Shown piece by piece: positions 17,921 to 25,607 of a stretch of 64,000 bases of DNA; positions within the stretch are counted from its first letter, which is position 1, and each line of letters starts with the position of its first letter. The notes beneath the pieces are model-generated. The model did not search any database and had not been told where the DNA came from. It saw only the letters and a list, made by a program, of their open reading frames with translations. Made by a program: the position numbers and the translations under genes. The stretch is from positions 682,001-746,000 of the forward strand of contig NZ_AP025185.1 in NCBI RefSeq assembly GCF_020886115.1. The letters are read 5' to 3'. This stretch comes from Flavobacterium ammonificans (GTDB lineage Bacteria > Bacteroidota > Bacteroidia > Flavobacteriales > Flavobacteriaceae).

Positions 17921-17936
17921 TGTTCCACGTGAAACT
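17921..17936 (-). other. parS: parS-like site 3 (after mnmG)
   Basis: TGTTCCACGTGAAACT lies 2 bp after the mnmG stop, in the opposite orientation to sites 1 and 2, with one mismatch at the last base of the palindrome. The core CCACGTGAAAC is intact. Confidence 0.78.
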
Positions 17937-17987
17937 ATGTCGTGAAGGCTTGTTTTTAAAAGATGTATATAAAAGAAAATAATTAAA

Positions 17988-18836
17988 ATGAATATTTCAA
18001 ACAAAAAGCATTTTCTTACCGTAACGGATTATTCTGTTTCTAAAGAAACTTTCGAATTATATCATGACGAAGAATTGGATATGTTGATTACACATCCGCA
18101 GCCCTCTTTAGATGTATTGGGGAAGTATTATGAAAGTGCCGATTATATTTCGCATACCGACAGCAAACGTTCATTGTTTGAAAAAGCCTATCATTTTGTA
18201 AAAGGCATCGCTTTAAAAAACAAACTGAATTTAATTAATTCGTTGCAACCAAATAAAGGAAAAATTCTTGACATTGGAGCTGGAACCGGAGAGTTTCTTT
18301 CAGTAGCACAACAATATGGTTGGGAAACTATTGGAGTAGAACCAAGTGATAAAGCCAAACAAATCGCGATAAATAAAGGAGTTTCTTTTGTTGAAACTAT
18401 TGCCCAATTAGAAGATCATTCTTTTGATGTCATTACGATGTGGCACGTTTTGGAACACGTTCCTGATTTGGATCACCAAATAAAAGAATTGAAGCGATTG
18501 TTAAAACCAACTGGCTCTTTAATTATTGCAGTTCCTAATTTTAAATCTTTCGACGCCCAACATTATGGAAAATTTTGGGCCGCCTATGATGTGCCAATTC
18601 ACTTTTGGCATTTCTCAAAAACAGCTATTCAAAAATTGTTTCAAAGAGAACAAATGGAATTAGTCAAAATTCTACCAATGAAATTCGATTCTTTTTATGT
18701 GAGTTTATTATCTGAAAAATACAAAACAGGAAGAATGAATTTTATAAAAGCATTTTTCATCGGATTATGGTCTAATATTAAAGCACAATCCGATTTAGAG
18801 TATTCTTCACACATTTACATCATAAAAAACTGGTAA
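17988..18836 (+). CDS. class I SAM-dependent methyltransferase (Methyltransf_23 type)
   Basis: A 282-residue cytoplasmic protein with a complete Rossmann-type SAM-binding core: motif I LDIGAGTGEFL (D95-G101), the acidic loop VEPSD, motif IV DVITMWHVLEHVPD and the post-motif LKPTGSLIIAVPN. The N-terminal ~60 residues contain DYSVSKETFELYHDEELDML, common in methyltransferases acting on sugar or surface-polymer substrates. The substrate is not identifiable. It begins about 50 bp after the third parS-like site and is followed by a weak hairpin terminator at 18850-18874. Confidence 0.85.
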   Translation: MNISNKKHFLTVTDYSVSKETFELYHDEELDMLITHPQPSLDVLGKYYESADYISHTDSKRSLFEKAYHFVKGIALKNKLNLINSLQPNKGKILDIGAGTGEFLSVAQQYGWETIGVEPSDKAKQIAINKGVSFVETIAQLEDHSFDVITMWHVLEHVPDLDHQIKELKRLLKPTGSLIIAVPNFKSFDAQHYGKFWAAYDVPIHFWHFSKTAIQKLFQREQMELVKILPMKFDSFYVSLLSEKYKTGRMNFIKAFFIGLWSNIKAQSDLEYSSHIYIIKNW

Positions 18837-18849
18837 AAACCATTTAAAG

Positions 18850-18876
18850 CGCTTTTAAGGCGTTTTTTTCTTTTAT
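18850..18876 (+). terminator. probable terminator after the methyltransferase
   Basis: Stem AAAGCGC/GCGTTTT (one G-U) with a 7-base loop followed by TTTCTTTT, just after the stop codon. The stem is short, so this is a moderate call. Confidence 0.55.
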
Positions 18877-19015
18877 AAAGGATTTGTGTTGCCTTTTTCA
18901 AGAACTTGCTTTAAAACAAAAAATACGAAGTCGCTTTTAATAGCTTTGATTTATAGCGCATACAAACAACATAATAAAAACTGATGCAGTAAAAAGTGTA
19001 GCATTTTTCTAAGTT

Positions 19016-19048
19016 TTTGTTAGAGCTACCTAATTTTTTATATTTTTG
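19016..19048 (+). promoter_or_regulatory. promoter of the OmpH-like lipoprotein gene
   Basis: TTTG (19016-19019), a 21-bp spacer, then TATTTTTG (19041-19048): a full -33/-7 Bacteroidota promoter. Transcription would start near 19055, giving a leader of about 28 bases before the ATG at 19083. Confidence 0.78.
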
Positions 19049-19082
19049 TCTAATACACTTATAAAATTTACAAAATCACAAA

Positions 19083-19646
19083 ATGAAAAAAGTATTAGTA
19101 ATTATTGCACTTTCAATTTCAGTTATTGCTTGTGACAAAAAAGCAGAGGTTAAAGAAGTTAAAACCGCTTATGTTGACACTTCTAAATTAATGAGCGAAT
19201 ATACAGAAGCAAAAGACTTAGAAGCAAAATACAAAGCACAGGCAGAAGAGAAAGGAAGATTGTTAGAAGCTGAAATTAATCGTTTCAAACAAGATGCTGG
19301 AAATTTTCAAGCGCAAGCACAAGCCAATGGTCAAGCTTGGGCACAACAAAGAGGTGCTGAATTACAAAAAAGAGAACAACAATTGGGTTACGCTCAACAA
19401 CAACTGTCTCAACAATTGCAACAAGAAAGCGGTAAAGAAATGGATTCGTTGGTATCGGGTGTGAAAAAATTCATCAAATCGTACGGAAAAGAAAAAGGAT
19501 ACTCTTATATCTTTGGAACAGGTGACGTTGCTTCGGTTCTTTACGCTGAAGACCAATATGACATCACGAAAGAGTTAATCAAAGCTTTGAACGAAAAATA
19601 CAAAGCTAGCGGTGCTAAAGAAGAAAAAGCTCCAGCTAAAAAATAA
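19083..19646 (+). CDS. OmpH/Skp family lipoprotein
   Basis: A 187-residue exported protein: MKKVLVIIALSISVIAC forms a lipoprotein signal with the lipobox ending at Cys17. The mature part begins the OmpH pattern (KTAYVDTSKLMSEYTEAKDLEAKYK), followed by a long glutamine/alanine-rich coiled coil (~45-120) and the C-terminal closing strand EKGYSYIFGTGDVASVLYAE. Skp/OmpH proteins are periplasmic holdase chaperones for outer-membrane proteins. The lipid anchor is unlike classical soluble Skp. The gene is monocistronic, with its own promoter and terminator. Confidence 0.87.
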   Translation: MKKVLVIIALSISVIACDKKAEVKEVKTAYVDTSKLMSEYTEAKDLEAKYKAQAEEKGRLLEAEINRFKQDAGNFQAQAQANGQAWAQQRGAELQKREQQLGYAQQQLSQQLQQESGKEMDSLVSGVKKFIKSYGKEKGYSYIFGTGDVASVLYAEDQYDITKELIKALNEKYKASGAKEEKAPAKK

Positions 19647-19665
19647 TTGATATTTATTTCTTAAT

Positions 19666-19704
19666 AATGCCTTCATCTTGAACTAGATCGAAGGCATTTT
19701 TTTT
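19666..19704 (+). terminator. terminator after the OmpH-like gene
   Basis: Stem AATGCCTTC/GAAGGCATT (19666-19674 with 19690-19698), 15-base loop, followed by a run of Ts. Confidence 0.85.
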
Positions 19705-19767
19705 GAGCAAAATTTACTAAGGAAACTTTATTTTCAATATTTTAGCAATCTCAAATCTACACGCCCA

Positions 19768-22038
19768 ATGCAAACTATTTCTGAAGCCGCTTCTTACACC
19801 TTACGATTTATCAATCAAACGCAACGCTCTGTTTTTCTTACCGGTAAAGCCGGAACAGGAAAAACAACTCTTCTTCGTGAAATTATTGAAACCACCCATA
19901 AAAATACAGTTGTCGTTGCACCTACCGGAATTGCTGCCTTGAATGCGGGCGGAGTTACGATTCATTCGATGTTTCAATTGCCTTTTGGCGGATTTATTCC
20001 CGATAATTCGGCACCTGATTTTTCAGAAAGCACGAAGTTTGAAACCAAAGCGACTTTACGCAGACAATTCAAAATGAGTGGTTTAAAGAAATCAGTAATT
20101 CGGAATATGGAATTATTGATTATTGACGAGGTGAGTATGCTACGTGCTGATTTATTGGACGCGATGGATTTTATGATGCAAACAGTACGTAAAAGAAACC
20201 AACCTTTTGGCGGTGTTCAAGTGTTGTTTATTGGGGATTTATTGCAATTACCACCCGTAATTCGAGATGACGAATGGTATACTTTAAAGAAATATTACAA
20301 AGGAAAGTTCTTTTTTCATTCACATGTAGTACAACAAAATCCGCCACTATATATTGAGTTGGATAAAATCTTCCGTCAGACAGATGATGCGTTTATTTCT
20401 GTTTTGAATAACCTTCGCAACAACCAAATTTCAAAAGAAGATATTGCGGCTTTAAATCAATACGTCCAACCTAATTTTGATTTGAAAGCCAATAAAGGCT
20501 ACATCACTTTAACTACTCATAATGCCAAAGCTGACTCAATGAATACAGAAGCTTTGGAAGCCTTAGAAGGAAAAGAATGGAAGTATTCACCCGAAATAAC
20601 TGGTGATTTTCCAGACAAGATTTTTCCATTAGATGAAATTTTGCGTTTAAAAGAAGGGGCGCAAATTATGTTTGTTAAAAACGATTTGTCTTTCGACAAA
20701 AAATATTTCAACGGAAAAATGGGAGTCGTCAAATCGCTTTCCGCCAAAGAAATTTTAGTCCATTTTCCGGAAGAAAACAAAACCATTGAAGTTGAAAAAT
20801 ACGAATGGCAAAACATTCGCTACAAGGTAAACGACACGACTAAAGAAATCGAAGAGGAGGTTTTAGGCACGTTTGTGCATTATCCGATTAAGTTGGCTTG
20901 GGCGATAACCGTTCATAAGAGTCAAGGCTTGACTTTTGACAAAGCAGCGCTGGACGTATCGCAAGTTTTTCTGCCCGGACAAGCCTATGTGGCATTATCG
21001 CGTTTGCGTTCGTTAAACGGGCTTATTTTACTTTCTCCGCTGCAAATGAATGGTATTTCAAACGATCAGGACGTGATGGACTATTCGTTGAACAAAGCTT
21101 CTGAAACGCATTTAGAAAACGCCTTGCATTTTGAAACCAAAAATTTTATTCATCAGTATTTGGTCCAAACCTTTGATTGGGCTGATTTAGCTCAGGAATG
21201 GCGTAATCATCAGTTTAGTTATAACGAAAAATCGGAAGTGTCGTCCAAAGCCAAATATTCGTATTGGGCCAAAGAACAAACCGAACGAATTGAAAAAGTG
21301 GTCGATCCCGCAAAAAAGTTCATTCAGCAATTGAACGTGCTTTTTAGTCAAGAAACGGTTGATTTGAATCACATTTCAGATCGAATGCAAGCAGCATACA
21401 CCTATTTTTTCAATCCAATGGACGAGTTGGTTTTTGAGATTTTGTGGAAACTAGAAGAAGTGAAGCGACTTAAAAAAGCAAAGGCCTATTTTGAGGAATT
21501 AGTACTTTTAGAAGAACTTCAAACCAAAGCCGTCTTGCGCTTAATGAAAGCCAAACTCTTAATTGAAACGGTTGTGGCAGGAGAAACCATTTCGAAAGAA
21601 AAGCTGACTTCACCAGATATAAAATTGTATGTCAGCAGAAAAGTTACTGCGATTCAAGCAACATTTAAAAAGGTAAATGCCAATTTGATTGACGACGACT
21701 TAGACGAAGAACGCTATCTTCCAAAAAAGAAAACAAAATCACCAACCAAGAAAACCACGGTGGAAGAAACCTACGATTTGTGGAAACAAAACAATTCGAT
21801 AGCCGAAATTGCCTCCATTAGGGTATTGACCAAACAAACCATTTACGGTCATTTTGTAAAGTTAATTCAGTCGGAAAAAGTAGCGATTGAAGACATTATC
21901 CCTTCGGATAAATTAGACCAACTTGCGGCTGCGTTTAAAGGCTACAAAGAAGAATCTTTGAATGCGTTAATGGAAAAACACGGAGATAAATTCAGTTGGG
22001 AAGAAGCCAGAATGTTCAAAGCCAGTTTGAATATATAA
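19768..22038 (+). CDS. PIF1-like superfamily 1 helicase with C-terminal HTH domain
   Basis: A 756-residue ATP-dependent DNA helicase. Walker A is TGKAGTGKTTLL (K32), Walker B is LLIIDEVSML, and later motifs include GDLLQLPPV and the C-terminal UvrD_C_2-like block AWAITVHKSQGLTFDKA ... GQAYVALSRLRSL. After a lysine-rich linker (KKKTKSPTKKT) the tail holds an HTH_40-type domain (about 665-755: EETYDLWKQNNSIAEIASIRVLTKQTIYGHFVKLI). This architecture is common in Bacteroidota. The likely role is unwinding or repair of DNA; the specific pathway is not visible. Confidence 0.9.
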   Translation: MQTISEAASYTLRFINQTQRSVFLTGKAGTGKTTLLREIIETTHKNTVVVAPTGIAALNAGGVTIHSMFQLPFGGFIPDNSAPDFSESTKFETKATLRRQFKMSGLKKSVIRNMELLIIDEVSMLRADLLDAMDFMMQTVRKRNQPFGGVQVLFIGDLLQLPPVIRDDEWYTLKKYYKGKFFFHSHVVQQNPPLYIELDKIFRQTDDAFISVLNNLRNNQISKEDIAALNQYVQPNFDLKANKGYITLTTHNAKADSMNTEALEALEGKEWKYSPEITGDFPDKIFPLDEILRLKEGAQIMFVKNDLSFDKKYFNGKMGVVKSLSAKEILVHFPEENKTIEVEKYEWQNIRYKVNDTTKEIEEEVLGTFVHYPIKLAWAITVHKSQGLTFDKAALDVSQVFLPGQAYVALSRLRSLNGLILLSPLQMNGISNDQDVMDYSLNKASETHLENALHFETKNFIHQYLVQTFDWADLAQEWRNHQFSYNEKSEVSSKAKYSYWAKEQTERIEKVVDPAKKFIQQLNVLFSQETVDLNHISDRMQAAYTYFFNPMDELVFEILWKLEEVKRLKKAKAYFEELVLLEELQTKAVLRLMKAKLLIETVVAGETISKEKLTSPDIKLYVSRKVTAIQATFKKVNANLIDDDLDEERYLPKKKTKSPTKKTTVEETYDLWKQNNSIAEIASIRVLTKQTIYGHFVKLIQSEKVAIEDIIPSDKLDQLAAAFKGYKEESLNALMEKHGDKFSWEEARMFKASLNI

Positions 22039-22048
22039 CATATAAAAA

Positions 22049-22075
22049 AATCGTCTCGAAAGACGGTTTTTGTTT
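22049..22075. terminator. terminator between convergent helicase and HU-SPOR genes
   Basis: Stem AATCGTCT/AGACGGTT (one G-T) with loop CGAA, flanked by an A run on the left and a T run on the right, so it could serve both strands. It lies between the helicase stop and the convergent gene's stop. Confidence 0.75.
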
Positions 22076-23010
22076 TATAATGATTCAATTAAAATCCACG
22101 CTTGTGGGTTTTCTTTTTCCCTGATTTCGTTTTTCAATTTTTCCGCTTCGGTGTAGGTTGTAAAGCTTCCGTAAAGCACTGGATATAAACCGTGTTTGTT
22201 GCGCTCAATTCGTTTGGCTTTGTACCCTTTTTCGCTTAAGTCTTCAAAAACACGTTGGGCATTTTTCTCATCTCTAAAAGCTCCCGCCATAATATGATAG
22301 GGCAATTTTCCTTCTTTAACAGTAAGAGTTACTGCAGGAATAGGACTTTCGATGAAGAAAGTGGCTTCTTGTATTTTGTTTTGAACCTGTCTTTGAACAG
22401 CCGATTCAACAATGATTTTTTGAGTTTCAATTTCATTTTGTACTATAGGATAAGCCACAGTAGCAGTTAACCCCAATCCTAAAACGAAAATCGCAGCATA
22501 TTTCAAGAAAGCATACTTGTTTTTATGTTCTGGAACCAATTGAATTGCTTCTGTCTCTTCTAAAGCTTCCAGTTGTTTTTCGAAAATTTCTCTTTTTACA
22601 AGAGGAGAAACAAACGGACTCAAACCAAATGAACTACTTAAGTAATTGGTTTGGTCATATGGAGTGAAAATTAAATTTCTATCGGCATTTAAGCAAAAAT
22701 CACCTACGTTTTTAATAGAAAAAACACCTGTTTCTTGCAAGGTTTTTTTCCAATTAAACACTTCATATTGAATAGCGCTTACTGCGTATTCATAAGAGGT
22801 TTTCTCTGTCTGTGCAATATGATTAGCCAATAAGCCATCATTATTTTTTAAATACGAATTAAAAGAGATCAATTTTTTAGGGGGAAAAAACGAATGGGAA
22901 CTTTCCACTAGTTGAGCGGATTGGATTTCGGTTAAAAAGGCACCAAAACCAGGGACAGTTACACATTGGTAACGGTACAAAAGTTGCGCGATGTAATTTT
23001 CGATTTTCAT
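22075..23010 (-). CDS. HU-like and SPOR domain membrane protein
   Basis: A 311-residue protein. Its N-terminal ~130 residues (MKIENYIAQLLYRYQCVTVPGFGAF ... LQETGVFSIKNVGDF) form an HU-CCDC81-type DNA-binding-like domain. A single membrane helix follows (about 170-188, YAAIFVLGLGLTATVAYP). The extracytoplasmic C terminus is a SPOR domain (about 240-308: YHIMAGAFRDEKNAQRVFEDLSEKGYKAK ... YPVLYGSF), which binds denuded peptidoglycan at division sites. The combination suggests a link between chromosome and septum, but that is inference. The ATG at 23010 is chosen; the six extra residues upstream match nothing. Confidence 0.85.
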   Translation of the reverse strand: MKIENYIAQLLYRYQCVTVPGFGAFLTEIQSAQLVESSHSFFPPKKLISFNSYLKNNDGLLANHIAQTEKTSYEYAVSAIQYEVFNWKKTLQETGVFSIKNVGDFCLNADRNLIFTPYDQTNYLSSSFGLSPFVSPLVKREIFEKQLEALEETEAIQLVPEHKNKYAFLKYAAIFVLGLGLTATVAYPIVQNEIETQKIIVESAVQRQVQNKIQEATFFIESPIPAVTLTVKEGKLPYHIMAGAFRDEKNAQRVFEDLSEKGYKAKRIERNKHGLYPVLYGSFTTYTEAEKLKNEIREKENPQAWILIESL

Positions 23011-23227
23011 AGTAACAAAGTTAGGCAACCAAAATAGTTATCAAAATTTTATTCACAATTTTTATTAACAATTGGAATTATTTTTACACTTATTTCTTTT
23101 TCAATTAGTTAATAAGATTCGGATTGATTGAAAAATTGAGAAAATGAATTTTTAGCATTAATTTTTAGTGGTAAAGAAGTGCATTTCAGACATTATTCCT
23201 ACATTTAGATTCCAAATTTGCCCCCAA

Positions 23228-24328
23228 ATGAACGATCAAGAATTATTTTACTTGCTAGCCCTACAACGCGTTGAAGGTGTAGGCGATATTGTAGCCAAAA
23301 AATTGTTAACCTATTTTGGTAATCCTGAAGCAGTTTTCAAAGCCAAGTCATCTCAATTAGCGTCTATTGAAGGAATAGGAAATGTCCTTTTGAAAAACAT
23401 TAAAGACCAATCTGTTTTTGCAAAAGCAGAACGCGAAATGCAATTTATCACTACCAATTCCATTACCGTCAACACATTTCAAGATGCCGAGTATCCAGAA
23501 CGGCTGAAACATTGTTTTGATAGTCCGCTCGTCTTGTTTAGTTCAGGTAACATCGATTTAAAAAACCAGAAAATGATTAGCATTGTGGGTACGCGTCAAA
23601 TTACTTCGTATGGATTGGAATTTTGCCGCAAATTCATTGAAGAGTTAGCGCCTTTGAACCCCGTTATTGTGAGCGGTTTTGCTTATGGAGTCGATATTGT
23701 TGCGCACCAGTTAGCCATGGAAAATAACCTACAAACCATTGGCGTCGTAGCACACGGTTTGAACCAAATTTACCCCAAAGCGCACAAAAAATATGTCGCT
23801 AGAATGGAAGAAAACGGAGGTTTTATGACTGAGTTTTGGAGTTCATCCAATCCGGATAAAGAGAATTTTGTGAGAAGAAATCGAATTGTTGCAGGAATGA
23901 CCGAGGCTACAATTGTGATCGAATCGGCAGAGCGCGGAGGGTCTTTGATTACGGCGAATATGGCCAATGAGTACAACCGAGATGTGTTTGCTGTTCCAGG
24001 AAGAGTGACCGATAAGTACAGTCAAGGATGCAATACGTTGATTAAAACCCAAAAAGCCAATGTACTAACCAGTGCAGCGGATTTGATTTATATGTTGAAT
24101 TGGGATATAAAAAAGGAAACCAAATCGGTTCAAAAACAACTCTTTGTGGCTTTAGACGAAGACGAACAAAAAATATACGATTATCTGGTAAAAACAGGGA
24201 AAGAATTACTTGATATTATTGCGTTGCATTGTGATTTTCCTATTTATAAAATTTCGGGAATCTTATTAAATATGGAATTGAAAGGCGTGATTCGACCTTT
24301 GCCTGGGAAGTTGTTTGAGGCAATTTGA
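23228..24328 (+). CDS. dprA: DNA-processing protein DprA
   Basis: A 366-residue protein that binds incoming single-stranded DNA and loads RecA during natural transformation. It has an N-terminal HhH/SAM-like segment (VEGVGDIVAKKLLTYFG, SIEGIGNVLLKNI), then the Rossmann fold with the DprA signatures VGTRQITSYG, SGFAYGVDIVAH, GVVAHGLNQIYP, NRIVAGM and FAVPGRVTDKYSQGCNTLI. The C-terminal winged helix (DEDEQKIYDYLVKTGKELLDIIALHCDFPIYKIS) is present. The ATG at 23228 gives the usual N terminus; the upstream 23168 start adds 20 unmatched residues. Confidence 0.95.
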   Translation: MNDQELFYLLALQRVEGVGDIVAKKLLTYFGNPEAVFKAKSSQLASIEGIGNVLLKNIKDQSVFAKAEREMQFITTNSITVNTFQDAEYPERLKHCFDSPLVLFSSGNIDLKNQKMISIVGTRQITSYGLEFCRKFIEELAPLNPVIVSGFAYGVDIVAHQLAMENNLQTIGVVAHGLNQIYPKAHKKYVARMEENGGFMTEFWSSSNPDKENFVRRNRIVAGMTEATIVIESAERGGSLITANMANEYNRDVFAVPGRVTDKYSQGCNTLIKTQKANVLTSAADLIYMLNWDIKKETKSVQKQLFVALDEDEQKIYDYLVKTGKELLDIIALHCDFPIYKISGILLNMELKGVIRPLPGKLFEAI

Positions 24329-24450
24329 GGTACGATTTACGATATTAGATATACGATTTCTAACGCAGATTCAAGAAATTTGAGAAATCAAAAAACCGTA
24401 ATTTCTTATAGGTTAAATAACTTAGCGCCCTAGCGTCTTCGTGGCAAAAA
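24329..24450. repeat. intergenic dispersed-repeat sequence
   Basis: The spacer between convergent dprA and trpS holds two repeat words that recur elsewhere in the window: a 'TACGATTTACGATATTAGATATACG' type stretch (relatives near 45650-45680, 47205 and 48475-48490) and a 'GCGCCCTAGCGTCTTCGTGGC' type stretch (relatives near 45558-45580 and 48298-48325). No gene is present. Confidence 0.5.
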
Positions 24451-25425
24451 TTAATTTTCGAAGCCTAATTTTGCTCTTACTTTTGCCAAAACACCATTGG
24501 CTACATTACTCGCTTTTTGAGCGCCTTTTCGCAGTAATTCATCTACCTCGGTTAAGTTTCTCATGTAGTAATTGTATTGTGCTCTTTCGTTTTTGAATTT
24601 TTCTACAATCAGTTCAAACAAAGCTTGTTTGGCGTGACCGTAGCCGTAGTTTCCGCCTAAATAATTGGCTTTCATGGTTTCGATTTCACTTTCAGAAGCT
24701 AAGAGTTTGTATATAGCAAAGGCGTTGCAAGTATCTGGATTTTTAGGATCTTCCAGCGGTGTGCTGTCGGTTTCTATACTCATAATTTGCTTGCGCAAGG
24801 CTTTGTCGTCTAAGAAAATATTGATGACATTATTGGCTGATTTACTCATTTTCCCACCATTAGTACCCGGAATAAGCATACTGTCTTCTTGGATTTTGGC
24901 TTCAGGAATAACAAAGGTTTCGCCCATTTGGTGGTTGAAACGAGAAGCCACATCTCGGGTAATTTCAAGATGTTGCAATTGGTCTTTTCCCACAGGAACA
25001 AACTCGGCATCATACAATAAAATGTCGGCTGCCATTAACATAGGATACGAAAACAAACCGGCATTGACATCGTCTAAACGATCTGATTTATCTTTGAAAG
25101 AGTGCGCCAAAGTCAAGCGTTGGAACGGAAAAAAACAACTCAAATACCAAGACAATTCAGCTGTTTGAGGCACATCTGATTGTCTATAAAACACCACCTT
25201 GTTCACATTTAATCCACAAGCTAACCAAGCCGCTGCAGTACTGTACGTATTAGCACGTAAGGTTTCGCCGTTTTTGATTTGGGTAACCGAATGCAAATCA
25301 GCAATGAAAAGAAACGATTCGTTTGCTGGATTGTTAGACAATTCAATTGCAGGAATAATTGCGCCTAATAAGTTTCCTAAATGGGGAGTTCCTGTACTTT
25401 GAACCCCGGTAAGTATTTTTGCCAT
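24451..25425 (-). CDS. trpS: tryptophanyl-tRNA synthetase
   Basis: Charges tRNA-Trp. The 324-residue protein starts MAKILTGVQSTGTPHLGNLLGA, where TPHLGN is the HIGH-equivalent motif, and has GKDQLQHLEITRDVASRFN, the AMIS-equivalent loop and the KMSKS motif in GGKMSKSANNVI. Length is normal (~325-335). The gene converges on dprA. A G/C-richer segment upstream (25440-25480) holds near-consensus -7 words but no complete promoter. Confidence 0.95.
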   Translation of the reverse strand: MAKILTGVQSTGTPHLGNLLGAIIPAIELSNNPANESFLFIADLHSVTQIKNGETLRANTYSTAAAWLACGLNVNKVVFYRQSDVPQTAELSWYLSCFFPFQRLTLAHSFKDKSDRLDDVNAGLFSYPMLMAADILLYDAEFVPVGKDQLQHLEITRDVASRFNHQMGETFVIPEAKIQEDSMLIPGTNGGKMSKSANNVINIFLDDKALRKQIMSIETDSTPLEDPKNPDTCNAFAIYKLLASESEIETMKANYLGGNYGYGHAKQALFELIVEKFKNERAQYNYYMRNLTEVDELLRKGAQKASNVANGVLAKVRAKLGFEN

Positions 25426-25561
25426 TGTTGTTTTTTCTTGTACGCAAATTTCGCAAAGTTTGCGGCATTTTCATAAGCTTTCGGTTCTTTTTTTAAATTA
25501 ATGAAAATTAATTTAAAACTGATTTACTCGAAACCGCCTCAGATTCGATTTTAAACCACAA

Positions 25562-25589
25562 AAAAAGGCCTAATTGCTTAGACCTTTTT
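25562..25589 (-). terminator. terminator of the M1 peptidase gene
   Basis: Stem AAAAAGGCCTAA/TTAGACCTTTTT (one mismatch or wobble) with a 4-base loop. On the minus strand it lies 19 bp after the stop and is followed by Ts. Confidence 0.85.
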
Positions 25590-25607
25590 GATAGTAGTGC
25601 GAATGAA

